Shown here piece by piece: positions 56,219 to 64,000 of a stretch of 64,000 bases of DNA. The stretch comes from Alteromonadaceae bacterium BrNp21-10 (lineage in GTDB: Bacteria; Pseudomonadota; Gammaproteobacteria; Enterobacterales; Alteromonadaceae). The notes under the pieces are model-generated. The model did not search any database, was not told the origin of the DNA, and saw only the letters and a program-made list of their open reading frames with translations. Where the stretch lies: positions 62,001-126,000 of the forward strand of contig JAUHQD010000008.1 in assembly GCA_030418115.1 (NCBI GenBank). The letters run 5' to 3'. The position numbers were made by a program, and so were the translations under genes. The stretch's first letter is position 1. Each line of letters opens with the position of its first letter.

Positions 56219-56661
56219 GGCTTACCTCCTATTTTCACAATCTTCAAACCACGAGCAGATTGCTCAAAGGTATAGCCTATAGCATTTTCATTACCGGCAA
56301 TTTTATCGGCCATTTCGTCCAGCGATGTCACTTCAGAGGGCTTATCCGCCAGACCGGAATAGACTAATTTGTCCCAGACACGTTGTAATTGATAGGGGAA
56401 AAGTTTGAGTACAGATTTGGTGAAGCTGTCGTGAACGCCGTGGCCTTTTTGCAATACAAACACTTTGATCGGTTTGCCATTCGGCCAGCTACTTTGGCGC
56501 ATGGTGAAAATTCGACGCAATTGAGCTGGAGATAATTGATCTACGCCATGTAATTGTGGGTGTACCACCACAACTATTTTGGGTTGAACTTCCTCTGCTG
56601 CTAAAACACCGCTAAATAATATCAAGAGCAATAGGACTTTTGTTGCGATCCTAGTCAACAA
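56215..56661 (-). CDS. Small PstS-like periplasmic binding protein
   Basis: A 148-residue protein with signal peptide (KVLLLLILFSGVLA) and a half-size type-2 binding fold: VVHPQLHGVDQLSPAQLRRIF, WPNGKPIKVFVL and ENAIGYTF, as in phosphate-type binding proteins. TTG start, with AAGGAG seven bases upstream. No ABC genes lie nearby; a sensory role for the adjacent GGDEF-EAL enzyme is a reasonable inference. Confidence 0.85.
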   Translation of the reverse strand: MLTRIATKVLLLLILFSGVLAAEEVQPKIVVVVHPQLHGVDQLSPAQLRRIFTMRQSSWPNGKPIKVFVLQKGHGVHDSFTKSVLKLFPYQLQRVWDKLVYSGLADKPSEVTSLDEMADKIAGNENAIGYTFEQSARGLKIVKIGGKP

Positions 56662-56822
56662 TTAATTTCTCCTTCACCTGTAACTTCCTATCATAGTTGA
56701 AATTTCAGTAATTTGAAGATGATTTATCAAGTCATCTGAATAAAGCGTTATATTCGCTGATATCAACTGCAAATATCCTTATAATCATTATTCCTTTTCA
56801 ATAAAATAGATGCCTTAGCAGA

Positions 56823-58121
56823 ATGTATTCCTTCAACAACAATGCCACAACGTTAACAACCGAATTGTGCCGAGGATTATATTCATTATTATTTAGTCTG
56901 TTGTTACCTTTGTTTTTTCTTAGCTGGTTAGGCCGCTTAATACTCGGCAAACAAACCGTTGAATGGCGACGCATACAACGCTTCGGAATTCACCTGCCCA
57001 AACAGACTAACACTGAAACTTTGCTTATTCACTGCGTTTCTATGGGCGAAGTAACGGCAGCCTCCCATCTCATTGAAGTATTATTAGAACAAAATCCAAG
57101 TCTATCAGTAGTGGTATCCACTACCACCACGTCGGGTGCTCAGCAGGTCAACACAATATTTGCAGATAGAGTACAACATTGTTATTTACCCTATGATGTG
57201 CCACTGCTGACCCGATGGTTTTTGTATAAAATACAACCACAGCAGGTGCTAATCACTGAAGTGGAGTTATGGCCTAATTTAGTCAATTTATGCTGGCGAA
57301 AACATATTCCAGTAAGTGTAATTAATGCCCGCATGACAGCACGTTCAATGAAACAGTATCAACGTATAAAAGCCTTATTCAATCCCATGCTTCATCAATT
57401 AAATAAGGTATGTGCACAAGGTCAGCGCGACTTTGATCATTATTGCCAATTAGGCATCGCAGCCGACAAGTTGCACCTCACCGGCAATATGAAGTTTGAT
57501 TTAGAGGTAGGTAAATTAGAGCAGCAAGCACCTATATTCGACAACAATGTGCTTAAGCAACGCTTTGTGCTGATTGCGGGTAGTACCCATGAGCCGGAAG
57601 AGCAACTGCTATTGGCGGCAACTCAACAATTGCTAAAATCTATTCCCGAATTATTACTCATTATCGTGCCACGGCACCCCCAGCGTTTTGAAGAAACGTT
57701 TACTCTTTGCCAACAAAGTCAGTTGAACACCGCGCGTTTCAGTAGCCAACAGCCTCTAGATCAGAAAACTAAAGTGCTGCTTGTGGATGCGATAGGTGTT
57801 TTAAAACAACTTTACGCCCTGGCTGATGTGGCCTTTGTCGGTGGCAGTATTGCTCATCGTGGTGGTCATAACCCATTAGAAGCCGCCGCTTTTTCAGTGC
57901 CAATTTTGATGGGGCCCAGTCAGCATAATAATCCTGAAATTTGTAGCACTCTGGCTGATGTAGGCGCATTGAAAGATGTTGCTGAACAGCAAGATATTAT
58001 TACTCAAGTAGAGTATTGGTATGCTAATAGTGATGTCAGACAATCTGCAGGCTTAGCCGGTCAACAAATATTACACGACAATGCTGGAGCCACTCAAAAA
58101 ACCTTATCCTTGTTGTTTTAA
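56823..58121 (+). CDS. waaA: 3-deoxy-D-manno-octulosonic acid transferase
   Basis: A 432-residue GT-B glycosyltransferase with a membrane anchor (about 18-40) and WaaA features: SMGEVTAASHLI, ITEVELWPNL, VSVINARMTARSMKQY, TGNMKFDLE and GGHNPLEAAAFSVPILMGP. It adds Kdo to lipid A. Its 3' end overlaps the convergent GT9 gene by 18 bp. Confidence 0.95.
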   Translation: MYSFNNNATTLTTELCRGLYSLLFSLLLPLFFLSWLGRLILGKQTVEWRRIQRFGIHLPKQTNTETLLIHCVSMGEVTAASHLIEVLLEQNPSLSVVVSTTTTSGAQQVNTIFADRVQHCYLPYDVPLLTRWFLYKIQPQQVLITEVELWPNLVNLCWRKHIPVSVINARMTARSMKQYQRIKALFNPMLHQLNKVCAQGQRDFDHYCQLGIAADKLHLTGNMKFDLEVGKLEQQAPIFDNNVLKQRFVLIAGSTHEPEEQLLLAATQQLLKSIPELLLIIVPRHPQRFEETFTLCQQSQLNTARFSSQQPLDQKTKVLLVDAIGVLKQLYALADVAFVGGSIAHRGGHNPLEAAAFSVPILMGPSQHNNPEICSTLADVGALKDVAEQQDIITQVEYWYANSDVRQSAGLAGQQILHDNAGATQKTLSLLF

Positions 58122-59162
58122 AACAGCATTAACAGTGGATTGTTGTAACCATTGATCAATTTTGTCGATGACTGATTGAGTACTTATACGCGCCATTAAA
58201 TCTGCCCCTTTAGCGCGTTTACCCCATGGCAGTTGCTGCCAAGACTTACCGGTTTGCTTCAATATCACTTCATCATAAACTGATACCACGCGTTGCAAGT
58301 CTCGATAGGGACCCGTACGGCGGGGGTTACTGTGAGCATACAAACCAATAACGGGTGTATTAACCGTGGTCGCCATATGTGCCGGCCCAGTATCCGGGGC
58401 AATAACCAACTCGGCTTCGGCAATTAATGCCAGCAAGTGTTTGAGAGAAGTTTGCCCTACATAATTTTCAGCAATAGCAGAGGTGTGCTGCAAAATCGCG
58501 TCGCTAATTTGCTGATCTAATTTCCCCGGACCACCACACAACACCACCTTTTTGCCTTTTGCCTGCAAATAATCGGTAATAGCAGCATAACGTTCAGGTA
58601 ACCAATTACGTTCAGCCTTGCTCGCTGCGGGGCTAATAATCACAAACTCACCCAACGCTTGACACTGCTGTTGTGCCCACGTTTTGGCTTCAGCATCGAC
58701 AGGAATCGGCCAACGTAAATCATCCACCGCGGGCACGCCCAGTGCATCGGCAAACCCCATAAAGCCTTCTAACACATGGGCATGGGGTTGTGGACTAATA
58801 CGCCTATTAGTAAATAACCAATGCAGTTCCTTACTGCGATGCCAGTCAAAACCTATTTTTACTTTAGCGTTAATTTGACGCGCTGCGATATTAGCCCGCA
58901 ACGCTACTTGCATCACCAGTAATGCATCAAATTGCTGCTTGCCTAAGTCCTGCCGCAGTTTCTTAAACGCTTGCTTACCTAAGCTCTTATCAAACTGCAC
59001 GAATTCAATGCCCGGCATAGTTGCCAACAATTGATATTCAATTTTACCGATGATCCAAGTTATCTGACAATCCGGCCAATGCCGTTGAATACGTTCCACC
59101 ATAGCCACAGCGTGACAAACATCACCAATGGCGGACAAACGCATCAGACACAACTTTTTCAT
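58104..59162 (-). CDS. GT9 heptosyltransferase-like glycosyltransferase
   Basis: A 352-residue GT-B protein of family GT9: LMRLSAIGDVCHAVAMV, ISPAASKAERNWLPERYA, CGGPGKL and APDTGPAHMATTVNTPVIGLY. Such enzymes add heptose to the lipopolysaccharide core, consistent with neighbouring waaA and kdkA. Which heptose linkage it forms cannot be read from sequence. Confidence 0.9.
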   Translation of the reverse strand: MKKLCLMRLSAIGDVCHAVAMVERIQRHWPDCQITWIIGKIEYQLLATMPGIEFVQFDKSLGKQAFKKLRQDLGKQQFDALLVMQVALRANIAARQINAKVKIGFDWHRSKELHWLFTNRRISPQPHAHVLEGFMGFADALGVPAVDDLRWPIPVDAEAKTWAQQQCQALGEFVIISPAASKAERNWLPERYAAITDYLQAKGKKVVLCGGPGKLDQQISDAILQHTSAIAENYVGQTSLKHLLALIAEAELVIAPDTGPAHMATTVNTPVIGLYAHSNPRRTGPYRDLQRVVSVYDEVILKQTGKSWQQLPWGKRAKGADLMARISTQSVIDKIDQWLQQSTVNAVLKQQG

Positions 59163-59247
59163 TTAAACAGCTTTCCTTTTAGGCGGGTGGTGAAATTATA
59201 CAGCGAATAACTTATCACCATGCCATTAACAGTGACATAAGGTTACA

Positions 59248-59997
59248 ATGGGTAATCTACCATATGTTTTTGATGATGCGATGTCTGACGTTCAACAATA
59301 TAGTCTAAGCAATAGCCATATTTTATTTGATGCCAAAGCGATATCAAAAATAGATATCGACTTTTTTGATCCTCAGTACTGGGCAAGCCAACAGGCTATT
59401 ATTGGTTCAGCTGCCGGTCGCGGCACCACTCATTTTGTCCAATACCAAGAGCAGCAATGGGTACTTCGCCATTACCAGCGAGGAGGACTCATCGGCAAAT
59501 ATTTACATGACCAATATCTGTATTTAGGCTTAACGCGAACCCGCTCATGGCAAGAATTTGCATTACTGCAAAAAATGCAGGAATTACAATTACCGACGCC
59601 CGCCCCTATAGCCGCTCGCGTTCAACGACATGGCTTCTACTACACTTGCGACCTCATCACTGCCAGAATTCCTCAAAGTAGCGATGCTCATCAGCAACTC
59701 CGTCAACAACCCCTAAACCAGCAGTGCTGGCACAACATTGGCCGCGCTATTGCTAAAATTCATAATGCGCAGGTTTATCATCACGACCTCAATATCCATA
59801 ACGTTATGCTCGATGAGCAACAGCGGGCTTGGATCATTGATTTTGATAAATGCTCCTTTCATAGTGGTCAACGCTGGAAGCAAGACAACCTGCAACGCTT
59901 GTATCGATCATTGCAAAAAGAAAAAGCTAAGTACCCAGACTACCATTGGCAACAAAATGAGTGGCAGCAATTGCTAGATGGTTACTATCAACGCTGA
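59248..59997 (+). CDS. kdkA: 3-deoxy-D-manno-octulosonic acid kinase
   Basis: A 249-residue kinase-fold protein: GSAAGRGTTHFV (glycine-rich), QWVLRHYQRGGLIGKYL, catalytic VYHHDLNIHNVML (HxDxxxxN) and IIDFDKC. It phosphorylates Kdo in the inner core. ATG 59248 follows AAGG; ATG 59281 is possible. Divergent from GT9. Confidence 0.92.
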   Translation: MGNLPYVFDDAMSDVQQYSLSNSHILFDAKAISKIDIDFFDPQYWASQQAIIGSAAGRGTTHFVQYQEQQWVLRHYQRGGLIGKYLHDQYLYLGLTRTRSWQEFALLQKMQELQLPTPAPIAARVQRHGFYYTCDLITARIPQSSDAHQQLRQQPLNQQCWHNIGRAIAKIHNAQVYHHDLNIHNVMLDEQQRAWIIDFDKCSFHSGQRWKQDNLQRLYRSLQKEKAKYPDYHWQQNEWQQLLDGYYQR

Positions 59998-60044
59998 AGT
60001 GCGTCAAAGTTAATAGGAGCAATTAATGTTGATGCGACACAAGA

Positions 60045-61517
60045 TTACAAATGATAATTAATTTGGGTATACACCATGGCATCCCACTCTCGGGCTTGCT
60101 GATCAATTTCGTTACCGGTAACAGTAGCGCCAAGCTTAATTAACCAGTTTTGTAGCGGAAATTGATAAAAACCACTGAGTTGCAGCAACTTTTCACGTTG
60201 TCCTAACAGCAAAGGTGACGGCCGCACACCATCGCGGTTGAGATCGGCATAGTGCACAGTAAACGAATAGGCATCACCGTCAGCAAAATGTCGACTTAGT
60301 CCCATTGAGGTCACTTTAGCGTCGCTATCAAAGGTGCTGCCAATGGCTCGCTCATAATGCCGATATCCCGACTTGTACAAACTATGCTCATAATAACAAT
60401 TGGTGATGATAGAGGTAGATGCACCACAAACGACGTTGGTATCGGCATTTTCGATAAACAATTTATTACCCCACAGATAAGTGGAGAAACCCACTAACAA
60501 GGCTTTATCGGTAACCTTGTAATAGTCCACAGCATCTTCGCCAATTTGCTGGGCATACAGGCTAAAAGGTTGATCGAATACTCGAAAGCTATAGCGGATG
60601 TCGTAGCCTGCCAATTGATTACCCGCTTTAGTATCTAGCGCATCGTCACATTGCTCGGCGTTATTGGCACATTCGGCACGGAAAGTAATCACCTTTAAAA
60701 AGTCGCTAAAACTACTAGGTTGTCCTTCACCGCCCCACATTGCCGACCACGATAAACCGATTTCTAAACCTGATAGAGGTTGAAAATTAAACCGACTAGC
60801 CCACAAACGTACGTCATTGATCTGTCGTGAGTCACCCGTTTGACCTACCTGCGCAGTGAAATACCATGGTCCCAAAAAGCTTAACCATGAATTCACCGAA
60901 GCAGTGGCTTGTGAACGCGACACAGCAACAGATGGTATTGGTCGCGCGCTGTTGGATAAAATAAGGCTACTGGCATTACCCGGCCCCCACCATTGATCAA
61001 TAGCGCCCAAACGCACATTCCAATCACCCAATTGATAGGCTAGATAACTTTGATCAAAATGCTTTTCACCACCGGGCTCGAAGTTCAGTGCTAGGCGCCC
61101 AGCCCAACGCCCTGCGGTGGCTTCATTCACCACGGTTAATCGCGCCTTGGGCGATTGCATACCAACAAAATCAGTAAAGCGGCTACTATCGCTAGCGGCA
61201 TATAAGCTGACAAAACGCTGGCTACTGTTGTTTTTTTGCTGCTTAAAATAATGCCGTAAGCGCTGAGTTGCTACTTGAGCTTCAGGTGTCAGAAAGGTGA
61301 TATCAAGAGCGGATAACTGTTTATCAATACCCTTCCAAGGAACGGGAAAACTACTCAATGCGACATTGATATAGCCTTGCTCAACCAGCGTTTGTAAATC
61401 ACGATGCAATAAAGGCTCGGTGGTACCAATCCATGGTGACGCCTTTACCAATGAGGTAACAAGCATGAGTCCAACAAACAAAAAATGCCTAACGAAGCGG
61501 AATTTAGAATCATCCAT
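60045..61517 (-). CDS. Wzi-family capsule assembly outer-membrane protein
   Basis: About 490 residues from the inner Met at 61517, chosen because it begins a signal peptide (RFVRHFLFVGLMLVTSLVKA); the frame is open to 61577. The mature part shows Wzi-type strands (LAYQLGDWNVRLGAIDQWWGP, SFTVHYADLNRDG, QINYHL end). Wzi anchors capsule polysaccharide at the cell surface; here it lies apart from a capsule cluster but beside LPS genes. Confidence 0.82.
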   Translation of the reverse strand: MDDSKFRFVRHFLFVGLMLVTSLVKASPWIGTTEPLLHRDLQTLVEQGYINVALSSFPVPWKGIDKQLSALDITFLTPEAQVATQRLRHYFKQQKNNSSQRFVSLYAASDSSRFTDFVGMQSPKARLTVVNEATAGRWAGRLALNFEPGGEKHFDQSYLAYQLGDWNVRLGAIDQWWGPGNASSLILSNSARPIPSVAVSRSQATASVNSWLSFLGPWYFTAQVGQTGDSRQINDVRLWASRFNFQPLSGLEIGLSWSAMWGGEGQPSSFSDFLKVITFRAECANNAEQCDDALDTKAGNQLAGYDIRYSFRVFDQPFSLYAQQIGEDAVDYYKVTDKALLVGFSTYLWGNKLFIENADTNVVCGASTSIITNCYYEHSLYKSGYRHYERAIGSTFDSDAKVTSMGLSRHFADGDAYSFTVHYADLNRDGVRPSPLLLGQREKLLQLSGFYQFPLQNWLIKLGATVTGNEIDQQAREWDAMVYTQINYHL

Positions 61518-61626
61518 GCTGCTAAAATAACCTACAAAAAATGGGAAATGGGTGTGTGTCACATATTCTATCATCACAAAGTTTAAGATCAGTGTTAATT
61601 TCTAACGGTATCTATAATATCCTTAG

Positions 61627-62136
<510 letters not shown>

Positions 62137-62146
62137 TCTCTACCTT

Positions 62147-62971
62147 CTAGAGCTGGCATTTAGGGCAATAAAAGCTATTACGTTGGCCAATCACCACTGA
62201 CTCAATCGGTGATTGGCAACGATTACACGGCTTACCTGCACGACCATAAACTTGTAGCTCCTGCGCAAAATAACCAGGTTTACCATCCGTTTGCGCAAAA
62301 TCCTTTAAAGTAGTGCCGCCCTGTGTAATCGCATGAGCTAGTACTTTTTTAATTTCATCGGTTAAGGATTGATAGCGTTTTTTACTAACCTTGGCCGCTG
62401 CTTTACGCGGATCAATACCACTGAAGAACAACGCTTCACTGGCGTATATGTTGCCCACACCCACGACCACGTGATTATCCATAATAAAGTTCTTCACAGC
62501 TTTAGTTTTACCACGAGATAAATCATATAAACGCTGGGAATCAAATGCATCGGTTAACGGTTCCGGACCAAGATTCACCATTAGTGGATGAGGCTCTTGT
62601 TTCTCAATAGCGGTATGCGGATGCCAGAGACAAGCCCCAAATCGTCTGGGATCGTTGTAGCGTAAACACTGACCATTTTCTAATACAATATCCACATGGT
62701 CGTGCTTTTGTGGGGCATTGCTGCTTTCAATCACCCGTAACTTACCCGACATCCCCAAATGCAAAATAATGCTACCGGCTTCGGTATCTATCATCAGATA
62801 TTTAGCCCGCCGGCGAACATCAATAACCTCAAGACCGACAGCCTGTTGAATCTCGTCGGGGATCGGCCAACGCAGTTGTTTTTGGCGAACAATAATGGAC
62901 TTAATGCATTGATTAATTAAATGTGGGCTGATACCCAACCTCGACACTTCAACTTCAGGTAATTCAGGCAT
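62147..62971 (-). CDS. mutM: Formamidopyrimidine-DNA glycosylase MutM
   Basis: A 274-residue Fpg enzyme: N-terminal Pro2-Glu3 ([10 protein letters not shown]), the H2TH region ([20 protein letters not shown]), and C-terminal zinc finger with CNRC and CPKC. It removes oxidised purines such as 8-oxoguanine. Thr of the common PEVETSR is Val here. Confidence 0.96.
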   Translation of the reverse strand: MPELPEVEVSRLGISPHLINQCIKSIIVRQKQLRWPIPDEIQQAVGLEVIDVRRRAKYLMIDTEAGSIILHLGMSGKLRVIESSNAPQKHDHVDIVLENGQCLRYNDPRRFGACLWHPHTAIEKQEPHPLMVNLGPEPLTDAFDSQRLYDLSRGKTKAVKNFIMDNHVVVGVGNIYASEALFFSGIDPRKAAAKVSKKRYQSLTDEIKKVLAHAITQGGTTLKDFAQTDGKPGYFAQELQVYGRAGKPCNRCQSPIESVVIGQRNSFYCPKCQL

Positions 62972-62980
62972 AACAGCTCG

Positions 62981-63445
62981 TTATTGTAATAATTGGGGAA
63001 TAAATTGACTTAGGTCCTGCTGAGACAAAAGGATTAACCGTTGCTGGTATTGAATCAGTACATCTTCACCTTGAGGGCTAACTTTGAAAACCCGCGCTTG
63101 CTCTTCACCAGCTAATTGCACACTCACCACATAAGCCTGTGATAAATCTGCGAAAGGCATTATCTGCCCAGTGGCTTGTAGCCACTGTTGAGCGATGCTG
63201 GCTAACTCATGCTCCGTGATTGCCAGCGAAGGCTGCATACGCCATCCTAAGCCGATACGTTGTATGCGATGGGTACCAAAATCGATTTGGTTAATCTCGC
63301 TGTACTCTGGTAATAAGGCATGTTGTTCTTCGCTGTTTTCAGCATTGTCCAACAGCATGTTATTGGAAAAATTGAACAACAAAATTAAAAATAACATGGC
63401 GAAAATAATCACATTATTCCAACCCCGCTTTGATAATCGAATCAT
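62981..63445 (-). CDS. Unrecognised membrane-anchored protein upstream of mutM
   Basis: About 154 residues from ATG 63445 (GAGAAG upstream). One N-terminal helix (about 13-28, NVIIFAMLFLILLF) then a periplasmic-type domain: RIQRIGLGWRMQPSL, ELASIAQQWLQATG, FKVSPQGEDVLIQYQQR. No family recognised. It is 9 bp from mutM and on the same strand, so co-transcribed. Confidence 0.75.
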   Translation of the reverse strand: MIRLSKRGWNNVIIFAMLFLILLFNFSNNMLLDNAENSEEQHALLPEYSEINQIDFGTHRIQRIGLGWRMQPSLAITEHELASIAQQWLQATGQIMPFADLSQAYVVSVQLAGEEQARVFKVSPQGEDVLIQYQQRLILLSQQDLSQFIPQLLQ

Positions 63446-63502
63446 CAACTTCTCTTTATTCAATAAGCTTTAATACGCCATCATAATGCATACAACAGAT
63501 AC

Positions 63503-63530
63503 AAAAAACCCGGTTATAAAACCGGGTTTT
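63503..63530 (-). terminator. rpmB-rpmG terminator
   Basis: AAAACCCGGTT / AACCGGGTTTT around ATAA; on the minus strand followed by TTTTTTG. Perfect 11-bp stem. Confidence 0.92.
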
Positions 63531-63554
63531 CGATGGAGACAAAAAACAAGTGTA

Positions 63555-63710
63555 TTACTTGATTTTCGCTTCTTTAAATAAAACGTGTTTACGAACTTTA
63601 GGATCAAACTTTTTGATCTCCATTTTGCCCGGCATGTTACGTTTGTTTTTATCTGTGGTGTAAAAATAACCTGTGTCAGCAGTAGACACTAATTTAATTT
63701 TATCGCGCAT
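63555..63710 (-). CDS. rpmG: 50S ribosomal protein L33
   Basis: A 51-residue basic protein: [19 protein letters not shown] and the family end KEAKIK. It lacks the CxxC pairs of zinc-type L33, like the E. coli protein. It sits 5 bp after rpmB. Confidence 0.97.
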   Translation of the reverse strand: MRDKIKLVSTADTGYFYTTDKNKRNMPGKMEIKKFDPKVRKHVLFKEAKIK

Positions 63711-63715
63711 AATTA

Positions 63716-63952
63716 TTAAACCTTCTCGCCACGGGCACGCATTTCAGCTAACACTGAATCAATACCTTTCTTATCGATAATACGCATAGCTTTGGTAGTT
63801 AAGCGCAATTTAACGAAACGACTTTCGCTTTCAACCCAAAAACGGTGGTTTTGTAGGTTTGGCAAAAAACGACGACGAGTCGCGTTTTTAGCGTGAGAAC
63901 GGTTGTTACCTACCGCTGGACGCTTGCCTGTTACTTGACATACTCTGGACAT
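63716..63952 (-). CDS. rpmB: 50S ribosomal protein L28
   Basis: A 78-residue basic protein: [23 protein letters not shown] and [21 protein letters not shown], the L28 signature. First gene of the rpmB-rpmG pair; the promoter must lie in 63953-64000 or just beyond the window. Confidence 0.97.
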   Translation of the reverse strand: MSRVCQVTGKRPAVGNNRSHAKNATRRRFLPNLQNHRFWVESESRFVKLRLTTKAMRIIDKKGIDSVLAEMRARGEKV

Positions 63953-64000
63953 TGTTTGTCTCCAATTTTCCTAATACAGCTTCAATACGCATCTTAGGCG

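Overview
This is an ordinary stretch of a gammaproteobacterial chromosome with moderate AT bias. Gene content and order fit a marine Alteromonadales-type organism, broadly Shewanella-like: type II secretion genes next to yrfG-nudE-cysQ, a yheU/yheT/yheS/yheV/slyX/fkpA block, greB-tex, bioH-comF-nfuA, a cytochrome c oxidase block beside lexA-plsB, ubiC-ubiA, glpG-glpE, tdh-kbl, waaA-kdkA, and coaD-mutM-rpmG-rpmB. The genus cannot be fixed from the window. I saw no tRNA, rRNA, CRISPR array, insertion sequence or prophage.

Layout. 1-4.3 kb: the end of a type II secretion operon (gspI, cut by the window edge, to gspN). 4.3-9.7 kb: nucleotide housekeeping (yrfG, nudE, cysQ), a YceI protein and small yhe genes. 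9.2-14.1 kb: yheS ABC-F ATPase, yheV, slyX, a WD40 lipoprotein and the FkpA foldase. 14.3-19.9 kb: a five-gene signalling cluster (sigma-54 activator, 70-residue free DHp-like protein, CHASE3 sensor kinase, Rcp1-type receiver, REC-HK-REC-REC hybrid kinase). 20-23.3 kb: convergent small envelope/stress-like genes (double-BON protein, phosphatase-lipid kinase fusion, tiny membrane protein, lipoprotein, DUF1328 protein). 23.6-32.2 kb: greB, tex, a HExxH protein, bioH, comF, nfuA, dinF. 32.2-41.7 kb: a polysaccharide deacetylase, then haem A/oxidase assembly genes and the oxidase itself. 42-52.5 kb: lexA with SOS box, plsB, two tandem binding-protein paralogues, ubiA/ubiC, a FliL-like protein, glpG/glpE, tdh/kbl. 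52.5-56.7 kb: a coupled operon of small PstS-like protein, outer-membrane barrel and GGDEF-EAL enzyme. 56.8-64 kb: lipopolysaccharide genes (waaA, GT9, kdkA), a Wzi-like barrel, coaD, mutM and ribosomal proteins L33 and L28.

The most interesting reading is that 14.3-23.5 kb forms one regulatory unit. Two genes in the envelope block, BON and DUF1328, each carry a good sigma-54 promoter (GG-N10-GC) on the minus strand. About 95-105 bp upstream of each lies a shared AAAATATT(A)CACAC element, which at DUF1328 is part of a 35-bp dyad. The neighbouring cluster encodes a sigma-54 enhancer-binding regulator with a GAFTGA loop. I infer that the multi-kinase cluster, with its free DHp-like domain as a possible phosphotransfer protein, controls this envelope regulon. 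The promoters and repeats are seen directly; the regulatory link is inference.
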